Part shown: piece by piece, positions 1 through 7,736 of the stretch
Layout: each line of letters opens with the position of its first letter
How positions within the stretch are numbered: the first letter of the stretch is position 1
Source of the DNA: Desulfobacteraceae bacterium
GTDB lineage: Bacteria; Desulfobacterota; Desulfobacteria; Desulfobacterales; UBA5616
Direction: 5' to 3'
DNA length: 33,638 nt
Assembly: GCA_013791935.1 (NCBI GenBank)
Contig: VMSV01000159.1
Location: forward strand, 1-33,638
Made by a program: the position numbers and the translations under genes
Notes under the pieces: model-generated
Told to the model about the DNA's origin: nothing
The model's database searches: none
The model's input: the letters and a program-made list of their open reading frames with translations, nothing else

Positions 1-922
1 CCGTTCCATCCAAGCACGCATTGGCCACATCCGATACTTCCGCTCGGGTGGGTCGAGGTGAATGGATCATGGATTGCAGCATCTGGGTGGCGATGATCAC
101 CGGCTTACGTCTTTCAATGCACTTGCGGACGATTTTCTTCTGAATCAGAGGAATTCGTTCTGCGGGAATCTCGATGGCCAGATCCCCCCTGGCCACCATG
201 ACGGCATAGGCATGGTCCAGGATTTCGTCGATATGGTCCACACCCTGCTGGTTTTCGATCTTGGCAATGATTTTGATGGGACTCTTTTTCTCATCCAGAA
301 TTCTTTGAACCGCCAAAACATCTTCCTTATGCCGTACAAAGGAGTGGGCGATGAAATCGACTTCCTGATCCGCAGCAAACCGGACAAATTCCTCGTCTTT
401 GGCACTGAGGGAGGGAAGATTGATCTGGACACAGGGAATATTAACCCCTTTCCGGCCCTTGATGGAGCCGTCATTCATGACCACGCAGGTCAAGGTGTCG
501 GCATCCTTATGGACAACTTTCAACCCCACATCCCCATCATCCACCAATAGCCAGTCATCCACTTTCACATCACCGGCCAATCCATCGTAATTGACACAAA
601 CGCACTCCCGGCTGGAGAGTTCATCCTTCGCCCCCCGGACATTAATCATATCGCCGGCTTTTACATAAATATCTTCACGGGTGGGCGTGGTTCGGATCTC
701 CGGACCTTTGGTATCCACCATAATGGCGATACGATCCGACACAGCTCTCACATTGGAGATAACCTCTATCGCCTCTTGTGTGGTCTGATGAGCGGTATTC
801 ATTCGAACCAAATCCATACCGGCCTCGTAAAGGGTTCTGAGAAAATCAGGCGAGCATTTGGCGTTGGATATGGTGGCGATAATCTTTGTTTTTTTGATGT
901 TGCCGGGAATTAATTTTCTCAT
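1..922 (-). CDS. pyk: Pyruvate kinase, N-terminal part (cut by the window edge)
   Basis: Catalyses phosphoenolpyruvate + ADP to pyruvate + ATP, the last step of glycolysis, in the cytosol. The reading frame starts at ATG 920-922 (protein begins [19 protein letters not shown]) and stays open to the window start, about 307 codons of a usual ~470-590. Visible motifs are [11 protein letters not shown] (phosphate/K+ site region; the Glu after GP is the residue typical of K+-dependent enzymes), [19 protein letters not shown] (active-site Lys and Glu) and [13 protein letters not shown] (the MVARGDLG-type metal/ADP loop), followed by [13 protein letters not shown]. The early motif reads RMNTAHQ rather than the textbook RLNFSHG; from memory this variant is common in deltaproteobacterial and Bacteroidetes enzymes. 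It is followed by the tRNA-Leu gene on the same strand upstream, with no clear promoter seen. Confidence 0.95.
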   Translation of the reverse strand, partial: MRKLIPGNIKKTKIIATISNAKCSPDFLRTLYEAGMDLVRMNTAHQTTQEAIEVISNVRAVSDRIAIMVDTKGPEIRTTPTREDIYVKAGDMINVRGAKDELSSRECVCVNYDGLAGDVKVDDWLLVDDGDVGLKVVHKDADTLTCVVMNDGSIKGRKGVNIPCVQINLPSLSAKDEEFVRFAADQEVDFIAHSFVRHKEDVLAVQRILDEKKSPIKIIAKIENQQGVDHIDEILDHAYAVMVARGDLAIEIPAERIPLIQKKIVRKCIERRKPVIIATQMLQSMIHSPRPTRAEVSDVANACLDGT

Positions 923-1100
923 TGGACTGGTTTTCCATCAATAGGGGTTTCTGAAATGGCTGTTTCATGAATTGGATTCCCATGAAACACGAAAATCAGT
1001 AGATTTCTACCATAGTCCTTGCCGATAATCAATGACTATGCAGGGGGATGGCACCCACGTTTTCTGAAGGGACAGAGGATGCAAGGGTCTGGTTTACCAA

Positions 1101-1136
1101 TAAAAACGCCCCTTGTTTTTACAAGAGGCGTTTTTT
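1101..1136 (-). terminator. Rho-independent terminator of the tRNA-Leu gene
   Basis: On the minus strand this is a stem of about 14 bp (aaaacgcctcttgt paired with acaaggggcgtttt, one G-U pair), a short A-rich loop and then a run of T. It lies 24 bases downstream of the tRNA 3' end, so it should end that transcript. The flanking T-runs on both sides mean it could act weakly in the other direction too, but on the plus strand the stem carries a C-A mismatch. Confidence 0.8.
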
Positions 1137-1159
1137 GGGTATATCATTTTGGTGTCGAT

Positions 1160-1246
1160 TGGTGCCGAAGGGGAGACTCGAACTCCCACTTTCGTACGAA
1201 AACTAGACCCTGAACCTAGCGCGTCTACCAGTTCCGCCACTTCGGC
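1160..1246 (-). tRNA. tRNA-Leu (anticodon CAG)
   Basis: The minus strand folds as a class II tRNA of 87 nt with an encoded CCA end. The acceptor stem GCCGAAG pairs with CUUCGGC, the D-arm carries the GGUAGACGC stretch, the anticodon loop is UUCAGGG with CAG at positions 34-36 (reads CUG leucine codons), there is a long variable arm around UUUUCGUACGAAAG, and the T-arm is GGGAGUUCGAGUCUCCC. It stands alone with a promoter candidate upstream and a terminator downstream. Confidence 0.97.
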
Positions 1247-1287
1247 AAAATCAACCTCATCAAAGCAATCATTATTAAAAAGATTGA

Positions 1288-1316
1288 TTTAATACAAGAG
1301 GTGTTTTAACTATAAT
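1288..1316 (+). promoter_or_regulatory. Possible promoter of the ribF operon
   Basis: A perfect TATAAT lies at 1311-1316 on the plus strand, 48 bases before the ribF start. The -35 region at 17 bp spacing (TTTAAT, 1288-1293) is only a half match. It overlaps the tRNA-Leu promoter candidate on the other strand, so the two divergent transcripts would compete for the same 30 bp. Confidence 0.35.
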
Positions 1317-1335
1317 TTTTTAAATTTGTTGTCAA
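1309..1335 (-). promoter_or_regulatory. Candidate sigma-70 promoter for tRNA-Leu
   Basis: On the minus strand a perfect -35 box TTGACA (1330-1335) is followed after a short 15-bp spacer by TATAGT (1309-1314, 5/6 of the -10 consensus), about 60 bases upstream of the tRNA 5' end. The AT-rich spacer and perfect -35 support it; the short spacer is the weak point. Confidence 0.45.
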
Positions 1336-1363
1336 GCTTATATTGAAATTCAGGAATGCGTAA

Positions 1364-2299
1364 ATGGAACTTATTGAAGGATTAGATCAGATCAAAAAGC
1401 CTTACAGGAACGCGGTTGTCGCCCTTGGAAATTTTGACGGGGTACACATCGGGCACCAGGCTTTGCTTCACCAGGTGATTGAAAAAGCAGAGTCCATCGG
1501 GGGAACCTCTGTGGCCATCACTTTTGAGCCCCATCCTATCCGGGTGCTGAAGGAAAAGGGGCATCCGCCCCTCATCACTTTGTACGAACAAAAAATCGAC
1601 CTGATTTCAAAAACCGGGATCGATGTACTCATCTGTATCCCCTTCACCCTGGAATTTGCAAGCATTACGGCCTCTTTATTTATTGAGGAAGTCTTGGTGA
1701 AAATCATCGGAATGAAAGCCATTATCATCGGAGAAGACTATAATTTCGGGAAAAACCGAGAAGGGAATCTTGATCTTTTAAAAGAGTACGGGGTAAAGCT
1801 CTCTTTTGATGTGAGGGTGGCAAACTGGATTCTCACACCCGGTGGCAGCAAAAAACGAATCAGCAGCACCCGTATTCGAAAAATGGTGATGAATGGAGAG
1901 GTGGAAAGAGCTCAGGGTCTTCTTGGCCGGCATTATCAAATTCGGGGCACGGTGGAAACCGGACGCAACAGGGGAGGCAAACTTCTGGGTTTTCCCACGG
2001 CAAACATCAAATTACATGATGAATTATGCCCGAAGACCGGGGTGTATGCCGTAACCGTGGCCTTTAACGGCCATGCCCTTATGGGGGTGGCCAACATCGG
2101 GTACAGCCCCACATTTGACGACCACATCTACACGATTGAAGTGCATATTCTTGATTTTGATGAAGACATCTACGGCAAAAACATCCGAGTGAATTTCATT
2201 CACAGAATCAGGGACGAGAAAAAGTTCGCAGGAATCAAGGAATTATCCGAACAGATTAAAAAGGATATTGAAAAGACTCGACAGCTTCTGGCTGAATAA
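1364..2299 (+). CDS. ribF: Bifunctional riboflavin kinase / FAD synthetase RibF
   Basis: Phosphorylates riboflavin to FMN and adenylates FMN to FAD. The 311-aa length is normal for the bacterial bifunctional enzyme. The N-terminal nucleotidyltransferase half has LGNFDGVHIGHQ (HxGH signature, residues ~20-31), TFEPHP and the ISSTRIR motif near residues 166-172. The C-terminal flavokinase half has RGGKLLGFPTANI (ATP/Mg site) and ends in a helix of charged residues. ATG at 1364 is preceded by AGGA at 1352-1355. It is the first gene of the plus-strand housekeeping run. No FMN riboswitch is visible in the short leader. Confidence 0.97.
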   Translation: MELIEGLDQIKKPYRNAVVALGNFDGVHIGHQALLHQVIEKAESIGGTSVAITFEPHPIRVLKEKGHPPLITLYEQKIDLISKTGIDVLICIPFTLEFASITASLFIEEVLVKIIGMKAIIIGEDYNFGKNREGNLDLLKEYGVKLSFDVRVANWILTPGGSKKRISSTRIRKMVMNGEVERAQGLLGRHYQIRGTVETGRNRGGKLLGFPTANIKLHDELCPKTGVYAVTVAFNGHALMGVANIGYSPTFDDHIYTIEVHILDFDEDIYGKNIRVNFIHRIRDEKKFAGIKELSEQIKKDIEKTRQLLAE

Positions 2300-2314
2300 A
2301 CAAACTGTGGTTAT

Positions 2315-2383
2315 GTGATTAGGTGATTAGGTGGTGAAAGTTCGCTTGTTTTGATCCATGTCTCATCACGCTTCACGAATTAC
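2315..2383. repeat. Degenerate short tandem repeats between ribF and def
   Basis: Two exact copies of GTGATTAG (2315-2330) are followed 30 bases later by three heptamers of the pattern NNNTYAC (TCATCAC, GCTTCAC, GAATTAC; 2363-2383). The two halves are partly complementary, so the RNA could fold. It resembles the clearer heptamer arrays at 6004-6052 and 20535-20562. Confidence 0.5.
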
Positions 2384-2390
2384 CTTCCAT

Positions 2391-2396
2391 GGGGAG
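2391..2396 (+). promoter_or_regulatory. Ribosome binding site fixing the def start
   Basis: GGGGAG lies 9 bases before ATG 2406, an ideal spacing. It selects ATG 2406 over the upstream ATGs at 2358 and 2397, which have no ribosome binding site and would place repeat-derived residues on the protein. Confidence 0.7.
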
Positions 2397-2405
2397 ATGT
2401 ACAAA

Positions 2406-2915
2406 ATGGCTATATTGAACATTATCACTTATCCGGATAAATTTCTGACCCAGGTGGTCAAACCGGTTGCAAACATTGACGGCGCCTTGCAGGAGATTGT
2501 GGAAGACATGATTCAAACCATGTACCATGCGCCGGGAATCGGGCTTGCAGCCATCCAGGTGGGTGTGGATCAGGGCATCATTGTTTATGACATTTCACCC
2601 AAAGAACCGGGACAAACCCTGAATGTGCTCATCAATCCAAAAATTACCCACGGCGAGGGCTCCATCGTTTCGGAGGGAGAGGGTTGCCTGAGCGTTCCGG
2701 ATTTTACCTCTGATGTGAAAAGATTTGAAAAAATCCAGGTGGAAGGACTTGATCGCCACGGCAAACCGGTTTGCCTGGAAGCCGATGGGATGATGGCCAT
2801 TATGCTTCAACATGAAATAGATCATCTCAATGGCAAACTGTTCATAGACAGGGTCAGTCAACTCAAAAGGGAGCTGTATAAACGCCGCAGACTAAAACAG
2901 TTGAAAAACGAGTGA
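2406..2915 (+). CDS. def: Peptide deformylase
   Basis: Removes the formyl group from the N-terminal methionine of new proteins; a metal-dependent hydrolase. Starting at ATG 2406 gives 169 aa, the usual size. All three class motifs are present: GIGLAAIQ (residues 44-51), EGCLS (92-96, metal-binding Cys94) and QHEIDH (135-140, two metal-binding His and catalytic Glu137). The frame is open upstream to 2358, but those 16 residues come from the repeat-rich leader and lack a ribosome binding site. Its TGA overlaps the GTG start of fmt, so deformylase and formyltransferase are translationally coupled. Confidence 0.97.
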   Translation: MAILNIITYPDKFLTQVVKPVANIDGALQEIVEDMIQTMYHAPGIGLAAIQVGVDQGIIVYDISPKEPGQTLNVLINPKITHGEGSIVSEGEGCLSVPDFTSDVKRFEKIQVEGLDRHGKPVCLEADGMMAIMLQHEIDHLNGKLFIDRVSQLKRELYKRRRLKQLKNE

Positions 2916-3853
2916 AAAATCCCTTAAATATTATTTTCATGGGAACACCCGATTTTGCCGTGCCGGTCTTGCATGCCCTGCATCATGAGGGGCATCATCT
3001 GGCTTTGGTGGTCACCCAGCCGGATCGGCCCAAAGGAAGAGGGAAAAAACCGGCTTCCCCGGCTGTAAAAGTTGCGGCCTTGCGTCTGGGCTTGCCTGTT
3101 ATTCAGCCGGAATCCATTAAAGACCCCGGACTGGTCGATGCATTTGCCGAGCTGAAACCGGATGTGATGGTGGTGGTGGCCTATGGACAGATTCTGCCAA
3201 AGGCCATTCTGGATATTCCAGGGTTGTGCGCCGTAAATATTCACGCTTCCCTGCTTCCCAAATACAGGGGCCCCGCTCCCATTCAGTGGGCTGTAATCAA
3301 TGGCGAAAAAGAAACCGGGGTCTGCACCATGAAAATGGCACCAGGGCTGGATACCGGCGATATCCTGATGTGCAAAATAACGCAAATCGATGGAAATGAA
3401 ACGTCATCCCTGCTTCATGACAGGCTTTCCGAAATGGGCGCTGAGGTTTTGATCCAAACCCTGGAAAAACTGGCCTCCGGAAATATCAAGCCAATGCCCC
3501 AGGATTCCACCAAAGCCACCTATGCCCCCATGCTGAAAAAAGAAGACGGACGGGTCCTCTGGAGCAAATCCGCAAGGGAACTTCATAATTTTATCAGAGG
3601 CATCTCCCCTTGGCCCGGCGCCTTTACCTTTCATGGAGCCAATCGCCTGAAAATAGTAGCAGCCGAACCCTTTGCCGGCTCTCCTTCGGAGCCTTTCGGA
3701 ACCATCATTCAAAGCTTTCCGGATGAGCTAAAAATTTCAACCGGGGACGGCATCTTGTCCATTATAGAGATTCAAGGGCCTTCAGGAAAGCGTCTGGCCA
3801 TCAGGGATTTTCTCAGGGGCTACCGTCTTTCTCCCGGGGATCGGCTGGAATGA
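2912..3853 (+). CDS. fmt: Methionyl-tRNA formyltransferase
   Basis: Formylates Met-tRNA(fMet) using 10-formyl-tetrahydrofolate, giving the initiator tRNA. The 313 aa begin with GTG at 2912, overlapping the def stop by four bases. The N-terminal Rossmann domain has IIFMGTPDFAVPVL; the catalytic triad is Asn109, His111 (NIHASLLPKYRGPAP) and Asp147 (GLDTGDIL), matching Asn106/His108/Asp144 of the E. coli enzyme by position. The C-terminal tRNA-binding domain (about residues 205-310) contains ISPWPGAF. Ends in an ATGA overlap with rsmB. Confidence 0.97.
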   Translation: MKNPLNIIFMGTPDFAVPVLHALHHEGHHLALVVTQPDRPKGRGKKPASPAVKVAALRLGLPVIQPESIKDPGLVDAFAELKPDVMVVVAYGQILPKAILDIPGLCAVNIHASLLPKYRGPAPIQWAVINGEKETGVCTMKMAPGLDTGDILMCKITQIDGNETSSLLHDRLSEMGAEVLIQTLEKLASGNIKPMPQDSTKATYAPMLKKEDGRVLWSKSARELHNFIRGISPWPGAFTFHGANRLKIVAAEPFAGSPSEPFGTIIQSFPDELKISTGDGILSIIEIQGPSGKRLAIRDFLRGYRLSPGDRLE

Positions 3854-5235
3854 CTCCCTATAATAAGGTTGGAGTTTTGTCTTCCGACCCCCGGAAGGCA
3901 GCTCTTTTCATCTTAAATACACTGGATCAGGGCAATAAAACCCTGGATCAGGTTTTGGACTCCCTGCTTTCGGAAAATCCTGACATGGCCAAGCGCGACA
4001 AAGCGCTGTTGCATACCCTGGTTTATGGGGTGTTAAGATACAGGGGACGGTTGGACTGGGTCATATCCACTTTCTCCAAAACCCATATTCAGAAAATTGA
4101 CCCCTCCGTCCTGAACATTCTTCGACTGGGTCTTTTTCAATTCATGTTTCTGGACAGGGTCCCGGTCTCCGCAGCTGTGAATACAGCGGTAGAAATGGCC
4201 AAAGACATTTCAGCTCCCTGGGTGGTGAAATACGTGAACGGTGTTTTGCGAAATGCTTCAAGGGGATACAAGGATGTTTTGCTGCCGAAAATCAGCGATG
4301 GTGCGGCAAAAGCCCTGGCCGTGTCAGAGTCTTTCCCCCTCTGGCTGATCAAAAGATGGCTGGAGCGTTTTGGGTTGGAGGAAACAAAGGCTCTCTTAAT
4401 CGCCTTGAATGAAATTCCCCCCATGACGGTTCGAACCAATACGCTGAAAACAGACAGGGAAACCCTCCTCAACGGTATCAGGGAACATTTTGGAAGCACC
4501 CATATCGCGGCCAGGGTTCCGGAAGGGATTTGCCTGACTGCTCCTGCAATACCCGTGGCCCAACTGGAAGCCTTTAAAAAAGGGTGGTTTGCAGTTCAGG
4601 ATGAAGGTGCGCAGGTCATATCCCATTTTTTAAACCCCAAGCCCGGGGAAACCATTCTGGATGCCTGCGCAGGACTGGGAGGGAAAACCGGCCACATTGC
4701 CCAACTCATGGAGAATAAGGGCAAAATAATTGCTGCCGATAAAAGCGCCCAAAAATTATCTGCTTTAACAGAGGACATGCTGAGATTGGGTTTTACCATC
4801 ATATTGCCTCAATTGTTGGATTTGACAGCAAACGATGATGAACGCGCTACCTTGAAATTTGACAAAGTTCTTCTGGATGCGCCATGTTCAGGGCTGGGAG
4901 TGATTCGTCGCAACCCGGACACAAAATGGCGAATGAAACCTGAAAAGTTTAAAGACTTGAGCAGAACCCAGAATCAACTGCTCAACCATCTATCGAACCG
5001 GGTTAAACCCGGAGGGGTGTTGGTCTATACGGTTTGCAGCATGGAACCCGAGGAAAATGAAGACGTGGTTCAATTATTTTTGAAAAATCATGGGGATTTC
5101 TTTGTTGAAAAGCCCACCCCGCCATGGCCGGACTGGATAAAGAGCCTGATGGATAAGAGAGGATACCTGCGAACCTATCCCCATCAACATGGCATGGACG
5201 GCTTTTTCGCAGTGCGGTTAAAAAGGCTGGATTGA
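3850..5235 (+). CDS. rsmB: 16S rRNA m5C967 methyltransferase RsmB (Sun family)
   Basis: SAM-dependent methylation of C967 in 16S rRNA. The 461 aa contain a NusB-like helical RNA-binding domain (about residues 10-145) and a RsmB/NOP catalytic domain. SAM motif I is DACAGLGGKT (271-280). The two cysteines of the reaction are Cys346 (DAPCSGLGVIRRNPD) and Cys396 (TVCSMEPEENE). Starts at ATG 3850 in a four-base overlap with fmt, so it belongs to the same operon. A DUF116 gene that I recall lying between fmt and rsmB in some relatives is absent here. Confidence 0.96.
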   Translation: MTPYNKVGVLSSDPRKAALFILNTLDQGNKTLDQVLDSLLSENPDMAKRDKALLHTLVYGVLRYRGRLDWVISTFSKTHIQKIDPSVLNILRLGLFQFMFLDRVPVSAAVNTAVEMAKDISAPWVVKYVNGVLRNASRGYKDVLLPKISDGAAKALAVSESFPLWLIKRWLERFGLEETKALLIALNEIPPMTVRTNTLKTDRETLLNGIREHFGSTHIAARVPEGICLTAPAIPVAQLEAFKKGWFAVQDEGAQVISHFLNPKPGETILDACAGLGGKTGHIAQLMENKGKIIAADKSAQKLSALTEDMLRLGFTIILPQLLDLTANDDERATLKFDKVLLDAPCSGLGVIRRNPDTKWRMKPEKFKDLSRTQNQLLNHLSNRVKPGGVLVYTVCSMEPEENEDVVQLFLKNHGDFFVEKPTPPWPDWIKSLMDKRGYLRTYPHQHGMDGFFAVRLKRLD

Positions 5236-5284
5236 AATGACCGGCGATGAACACGAATAAAAACAACAGGAGGAAAACAGCAAA

Positions 5285-5935
5285 ATGAAGCTCATAGCCC
5301 CTTCCATACTTTCAGCGGATTTCTCGCGGCTTGGAGAAGAAATCCTGGCCATTGAAAAAGCAGGCGCAGACTGGATCCATGCCGATATCATGGACGGCCA
5401 TTTTGTGCCCAATATCACCTTTGGCCCCATGGTGGTTGAAGCCGTTAAACGCATCACCCCCTTGCCCATTGATGTTCATTTAATGATAGAAAACCCAGAT
5501 CAATACATTCCTGATTTTGCAAAAGCAGGTGCGTCCTGGATTTCCGTTCAAGCGGAAACCTGTGTGCATCTTCACCGGACCATCCAGTTGATCAGAAGTC
5601 TGGACGTTCATCCTGGCGTGGTCTTGAACCCGTCAACCCCCCTGGAACAACTGGAATGGGTTCTTGAAGACATTGACTTTGCCCTGATCATGAGCGTTAA
5701 TCCCGGATTTGGCGGGCAGTCCTTTATCCCCAGTGCCCTTGAAAAAATCAGTCGTCTAAAAAAAATGATATCCGATCGGAATTTATCGGTTTTAATCCAG
5801 GTGGACGGGGGAGTGAACTCCAAAACCATCCAAGAGGTTTCCCGGGCAGGAGCCGATGTGTTTGTGGCAGGATCGGCCATTTTCGGCGCACCGGATTACA
5901 AGGCGGCGATTGAGGATTTTAGAAAAAAGATGTAA
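5285..5935 (+). CDS. rpe: Ribulose-phosphate 3-epimerase
   Basis: Interconverts D-ribulose 5-phosphate and D-xylulose 5-phosphate in the pentose phosphate pathway. The 216 aa form a typical TIM barrel: LSADF near the N-terminus, [17 protein letters not shown] (metal-binding His and catalytic Asp), [17 protein letters not shown] (phosphate loop) and QVDGGVN (second catalytic Asp). AGGAGG at 5268-5273 precedes the ATG by 11 bases. Last gene of the housekeeping run; a heptamer repeat region separates it from aroQ. Confidence 0.97.
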   Translation: MKLIAPSILSADFSRLGEEILAIEKAGADWIHADIMDGHFVPNITFGPMVVEAVKRITPLPIDVHLMIENPDQYIPDFAKAGASWISVQAETCVHLHRTIQLIRSLDVHPGVVLNPSTPLEQLEWVLEDIDFALIMSVNPGFGGQSFIPSALEKISRLKKMISDRNLSVLIQVDGGVNSKTIQEVSRAGADVFVAGSAIFGAPDYKAAIEDFRKKM

Positions 5936-5945
5936 TAATGCAGTG

Positions 5946-6052
5946 ATGAGTGATGAATGATGGGTGAAGAGCTAATAAATATTAAATTAATCGCAGGTTT
6001 TTCTCATCACTCATAACTCATAACTCATAACTTGTCACTTGTCACTTGTCAC
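5946..6052. repeat. Heptamer tandem repeat array with a complementary upstream arm
   Basis: Seven uninterrupted heptamers fill 6004-6052: TCATCAC, then three TCATAAC, then three TTGTCAC. The upstream arm ATGAGTGATGA (5946-5956) is the exact reverse complement of TCATCACTCAT (6004-6014), so the rpe-aroQ spacer can form a hairpin with a 47-base loop. It resembles in style the short tandemly repeated heptanucleotides described in cyanobacteria. It is not a CRISPR: units are 7 bp and there are no spacers. Confidence 0.8.
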
Positions 6053-6110
6053 TTTACAGGGATCTGATAGATATACCCACCAAATATAGGATAGGGGAGA
6101 ATATAAAGCT

Positions 6111-6554
6111 ATGGTGAAAAGGAAAAATATCCTTGTAATCCACGGACCGAATTTAAACATGCTGGGCAAAAGAGAACCCGAACTCTACGGCACCATGACT
6201 TTGGAAGACATCAATGCCGGACTTGCGAAAAAAGGCAAGTCCTTGGGGGTAAAGGTGGATGCCTTTCAGTCCAACCACGAAGGAGCCATCATAGATAAAA
6301 TCCAGGGAGCAGGAGGCGTTTACAGCGGATTGATCATCAACCCGGCAGCCTACACCCACACCAGCGTCGGTATTCGGGATGCCATCCTCTTGCTGAAAAT
6401 GCCGGTGATTGAAATCCATCTTTCCAACATCTACAAAAGAGAACCGTTCCGGCACAAATCCATGATAGCGGATGTTGCGACAGCGCAACTCGCCGGTTTC
6501 GGCCCCATGGGGTATTCCCTGGCGCTGGAGGCCGTGGTTCAGATGATTGAGTGA
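6111..6554 (+). CDS. aroQ: 3-dehydroquinate dehydratase, type II
   Basis: Converts 3-dehydroquinate to 3-dehydroshikimate in the shikimate pathway; a dodecameric flavodoxin-fold enzyme. The 147 aa are standard. Visible are GPNLNMLGKREPELYG (catalytic Tyr26, flexible-loop Arg), NPAAYTHTS (Asn78), EIHLSNIYKREPFRHKS (catalytic His103, Arg114) and the C-terminal GYSLALEAV. AGGGGAG lies about 13 bases before the ATG. Its stop overlaps the next gene (TGATG), so this metabolic gene leads the transcript for the glycosyltransferase/radical SAM set that follows. Confidence 0.97.
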   Translation: MVKRKNILVIHGPNLNMLGKREPELYGTMTLEDINAGLAKKGKSLGVKVDAFQSNHEGAIIDKIQGAGGVYSGLIINPAAYTHTSVGIRDAILLLKMPVIEIHLSNIYKREPFRHKSMIADVATAQLAGFGPMGYSLALEAVVQMIE

Positions 6555-7735
6555 TGAAGAATCAATATACGATCTCCATACTCGGCACACTTCCTCCCAT
6601 TCGGGGCCTTTCCAGTTACTGCTTTGAGCTATCAAATGCCATGGCGAAAAAGTGTTCTGTGGAGTTTATCTCCTTTAAAAAAATTTACCCGTCCTTTCTC
6701 TATCCGGCTGGCTCACCTGACGATGATCATACCTTCCCTCCTTTTTCAACTTCACAGGTAAAAGTGAGACGCCACCTAACGTGGTATAACCCGTTGTCAT
6801 GGATCATGGAAGGTCTAACGAGCAGGGGGCATCTGCTCCATGCCCAATGGTGGAGCGCGCCTCTATTTCCCATATTCTTTATAGTCTGTCTGTGCTTTAA
6901 GCTGAAAAATAAACCCGTAATCCTTACCGTTCACAACGTACTGGCTCATGAAAATTCGCTTCTGTATACAGCGATATCCGGACTTCTTTTTAAACTTGGT
7001 GACCATTTTATCGTTCATTCCGCCATCAATAAACGCCAGATGACCCGGAATTACGCCATTCCATCGGAACAAATTTCCGTCGTGCCCCACGGCAGTTTAG
7101 ACTTTCATATTCATACAGGTGCGAACAGAAAAAGCCTTCGAAAGGAAATGGGCTTAAGTCCTGAGACGAAGATCATCCTGCTTTTTGGGGCCATTCGGCC
7201 TTACAAAGGCGTATCAACGGCAATAAGAGCTTTTGCAGACGTTGTCAAGAAAGACCCTGACGCCAAGCTTCTCATAGCCGGAGCCTTATGGGAAGACTGG
7301 AAACCCCATGAAGAATTGATAAAAGAACTTGGGCTTGAAAAATTCATCATTCTTCATCTCGAATACATCCCTTCCGAGGATGTTTATAAATTTTTCGAAG
7401 TATCTGATTTATGCCTGTTTGCCTATCATCATTTCAGCAGTCAAAGCGGGGCTGGTTCGGTGGCAGTTTCATTTCGAAAACCCATGATTGTTTCCAAAGT
7501 AGGGGGACTTCCGGATCTTGTGAAAAATCCCCGCTGGGTGGTGCCTCCTGAGAATCCTTCAGCGCTCGCCGGGGCCATGATTGCCTGCCTTAATAATCCA
7601 AACCTTTTGGAAAGTATGGCATCCGATGCCGAGAGGATTGCAGATCAATTTTCTTGGTCAGCAATCGCGGAACGCACTGATAAAATATATAAAGAAGCGC
7701 TGAATAAAAAATTCAGCCCTGATTTCAAAGGATAA
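6554..7735 (+). CDS. Glycosyltransferase family 4 (GT-B fold)
   Basis: Likely transfers a sugar from a nucleotide donor with retention, at the cytoplasmic side of the membrane. About 393 aa from ATG 6554, which overlaps the aroQ stop by one base (an alternative GTG sits three bases earlier). The N-terminal domain has the acceptor-loop style LGTLPPIRGLSSYCFEL and a mid-domain VHNV. The C-terminal GT1 domain has LFGAIRPYKGVSTAIRAF (after residue ~215), a SDLCLFAY strand and GGLPDLVKN. The usual EGxP-type loop is replaced by SGAGSVAVSFRKPMIVSKVGG, which still fits GT4. Substrate is not readable from sequence. Confidence 0.88.
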   Translation: MKNQYTISILGTLPPIRGLSSYCFELSNAMAKKCSVEFISFKKIYPSFLYPAGSPDDDHTFPPFSTSQVKVRRHLTWYNPLSWIMEGLTSRGHLLHAQWWSAPLFPIFFIVCLCFKLKNKPVILTVHNVLAHENSLLYTAISGLLFKLGDHFIVHSAINKRQMTRNYAIPSEQISVVPHGSLDFHIHTGANRKSLRKEMGLSPETKIILLFGAIRPYKGVSTAIRAFADVVKKDPDAKLLIAGALWEDWKPHEELIKELGLEKFIILHLEYIPSEDVYKFFEVSDLCLFAYHHFSSQSGAGSVAVSFRKPMIVSKVGGLPDLVKNPRWVVPPENPSALAGAMIACLNNPNLLESMASDAERIADQFSWSAIAERTDKIYKEALNKKFSPDFKG

Positions 7736-7736
7736 A

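Noticed and set aside
62-550. Open frame of 162 codons on the plus strand
   Set aside because: It is antisense to pyruvate kinase, whose motifs are unmistakable in the minus frame.
830-922. Non-standard RMNTAHQ motif in pyruvate kinase as a sign of lost function
   Set aside because: All catalytic and metal motifs further on are present, and this variant is, as far as I recall, common in related phyla.
2358-2405. Longer start for peptide deformylase
   Set aside because: The extra residues come from the heptamer repeat region and lack a ribosome binding site, while ATG 2406 gives the family's normal N-terminus.
6004-6052. Small CRISPR-like array
   Set aside because: Units are 7 bp in direct tandem without spacers, and there are no cas genes.
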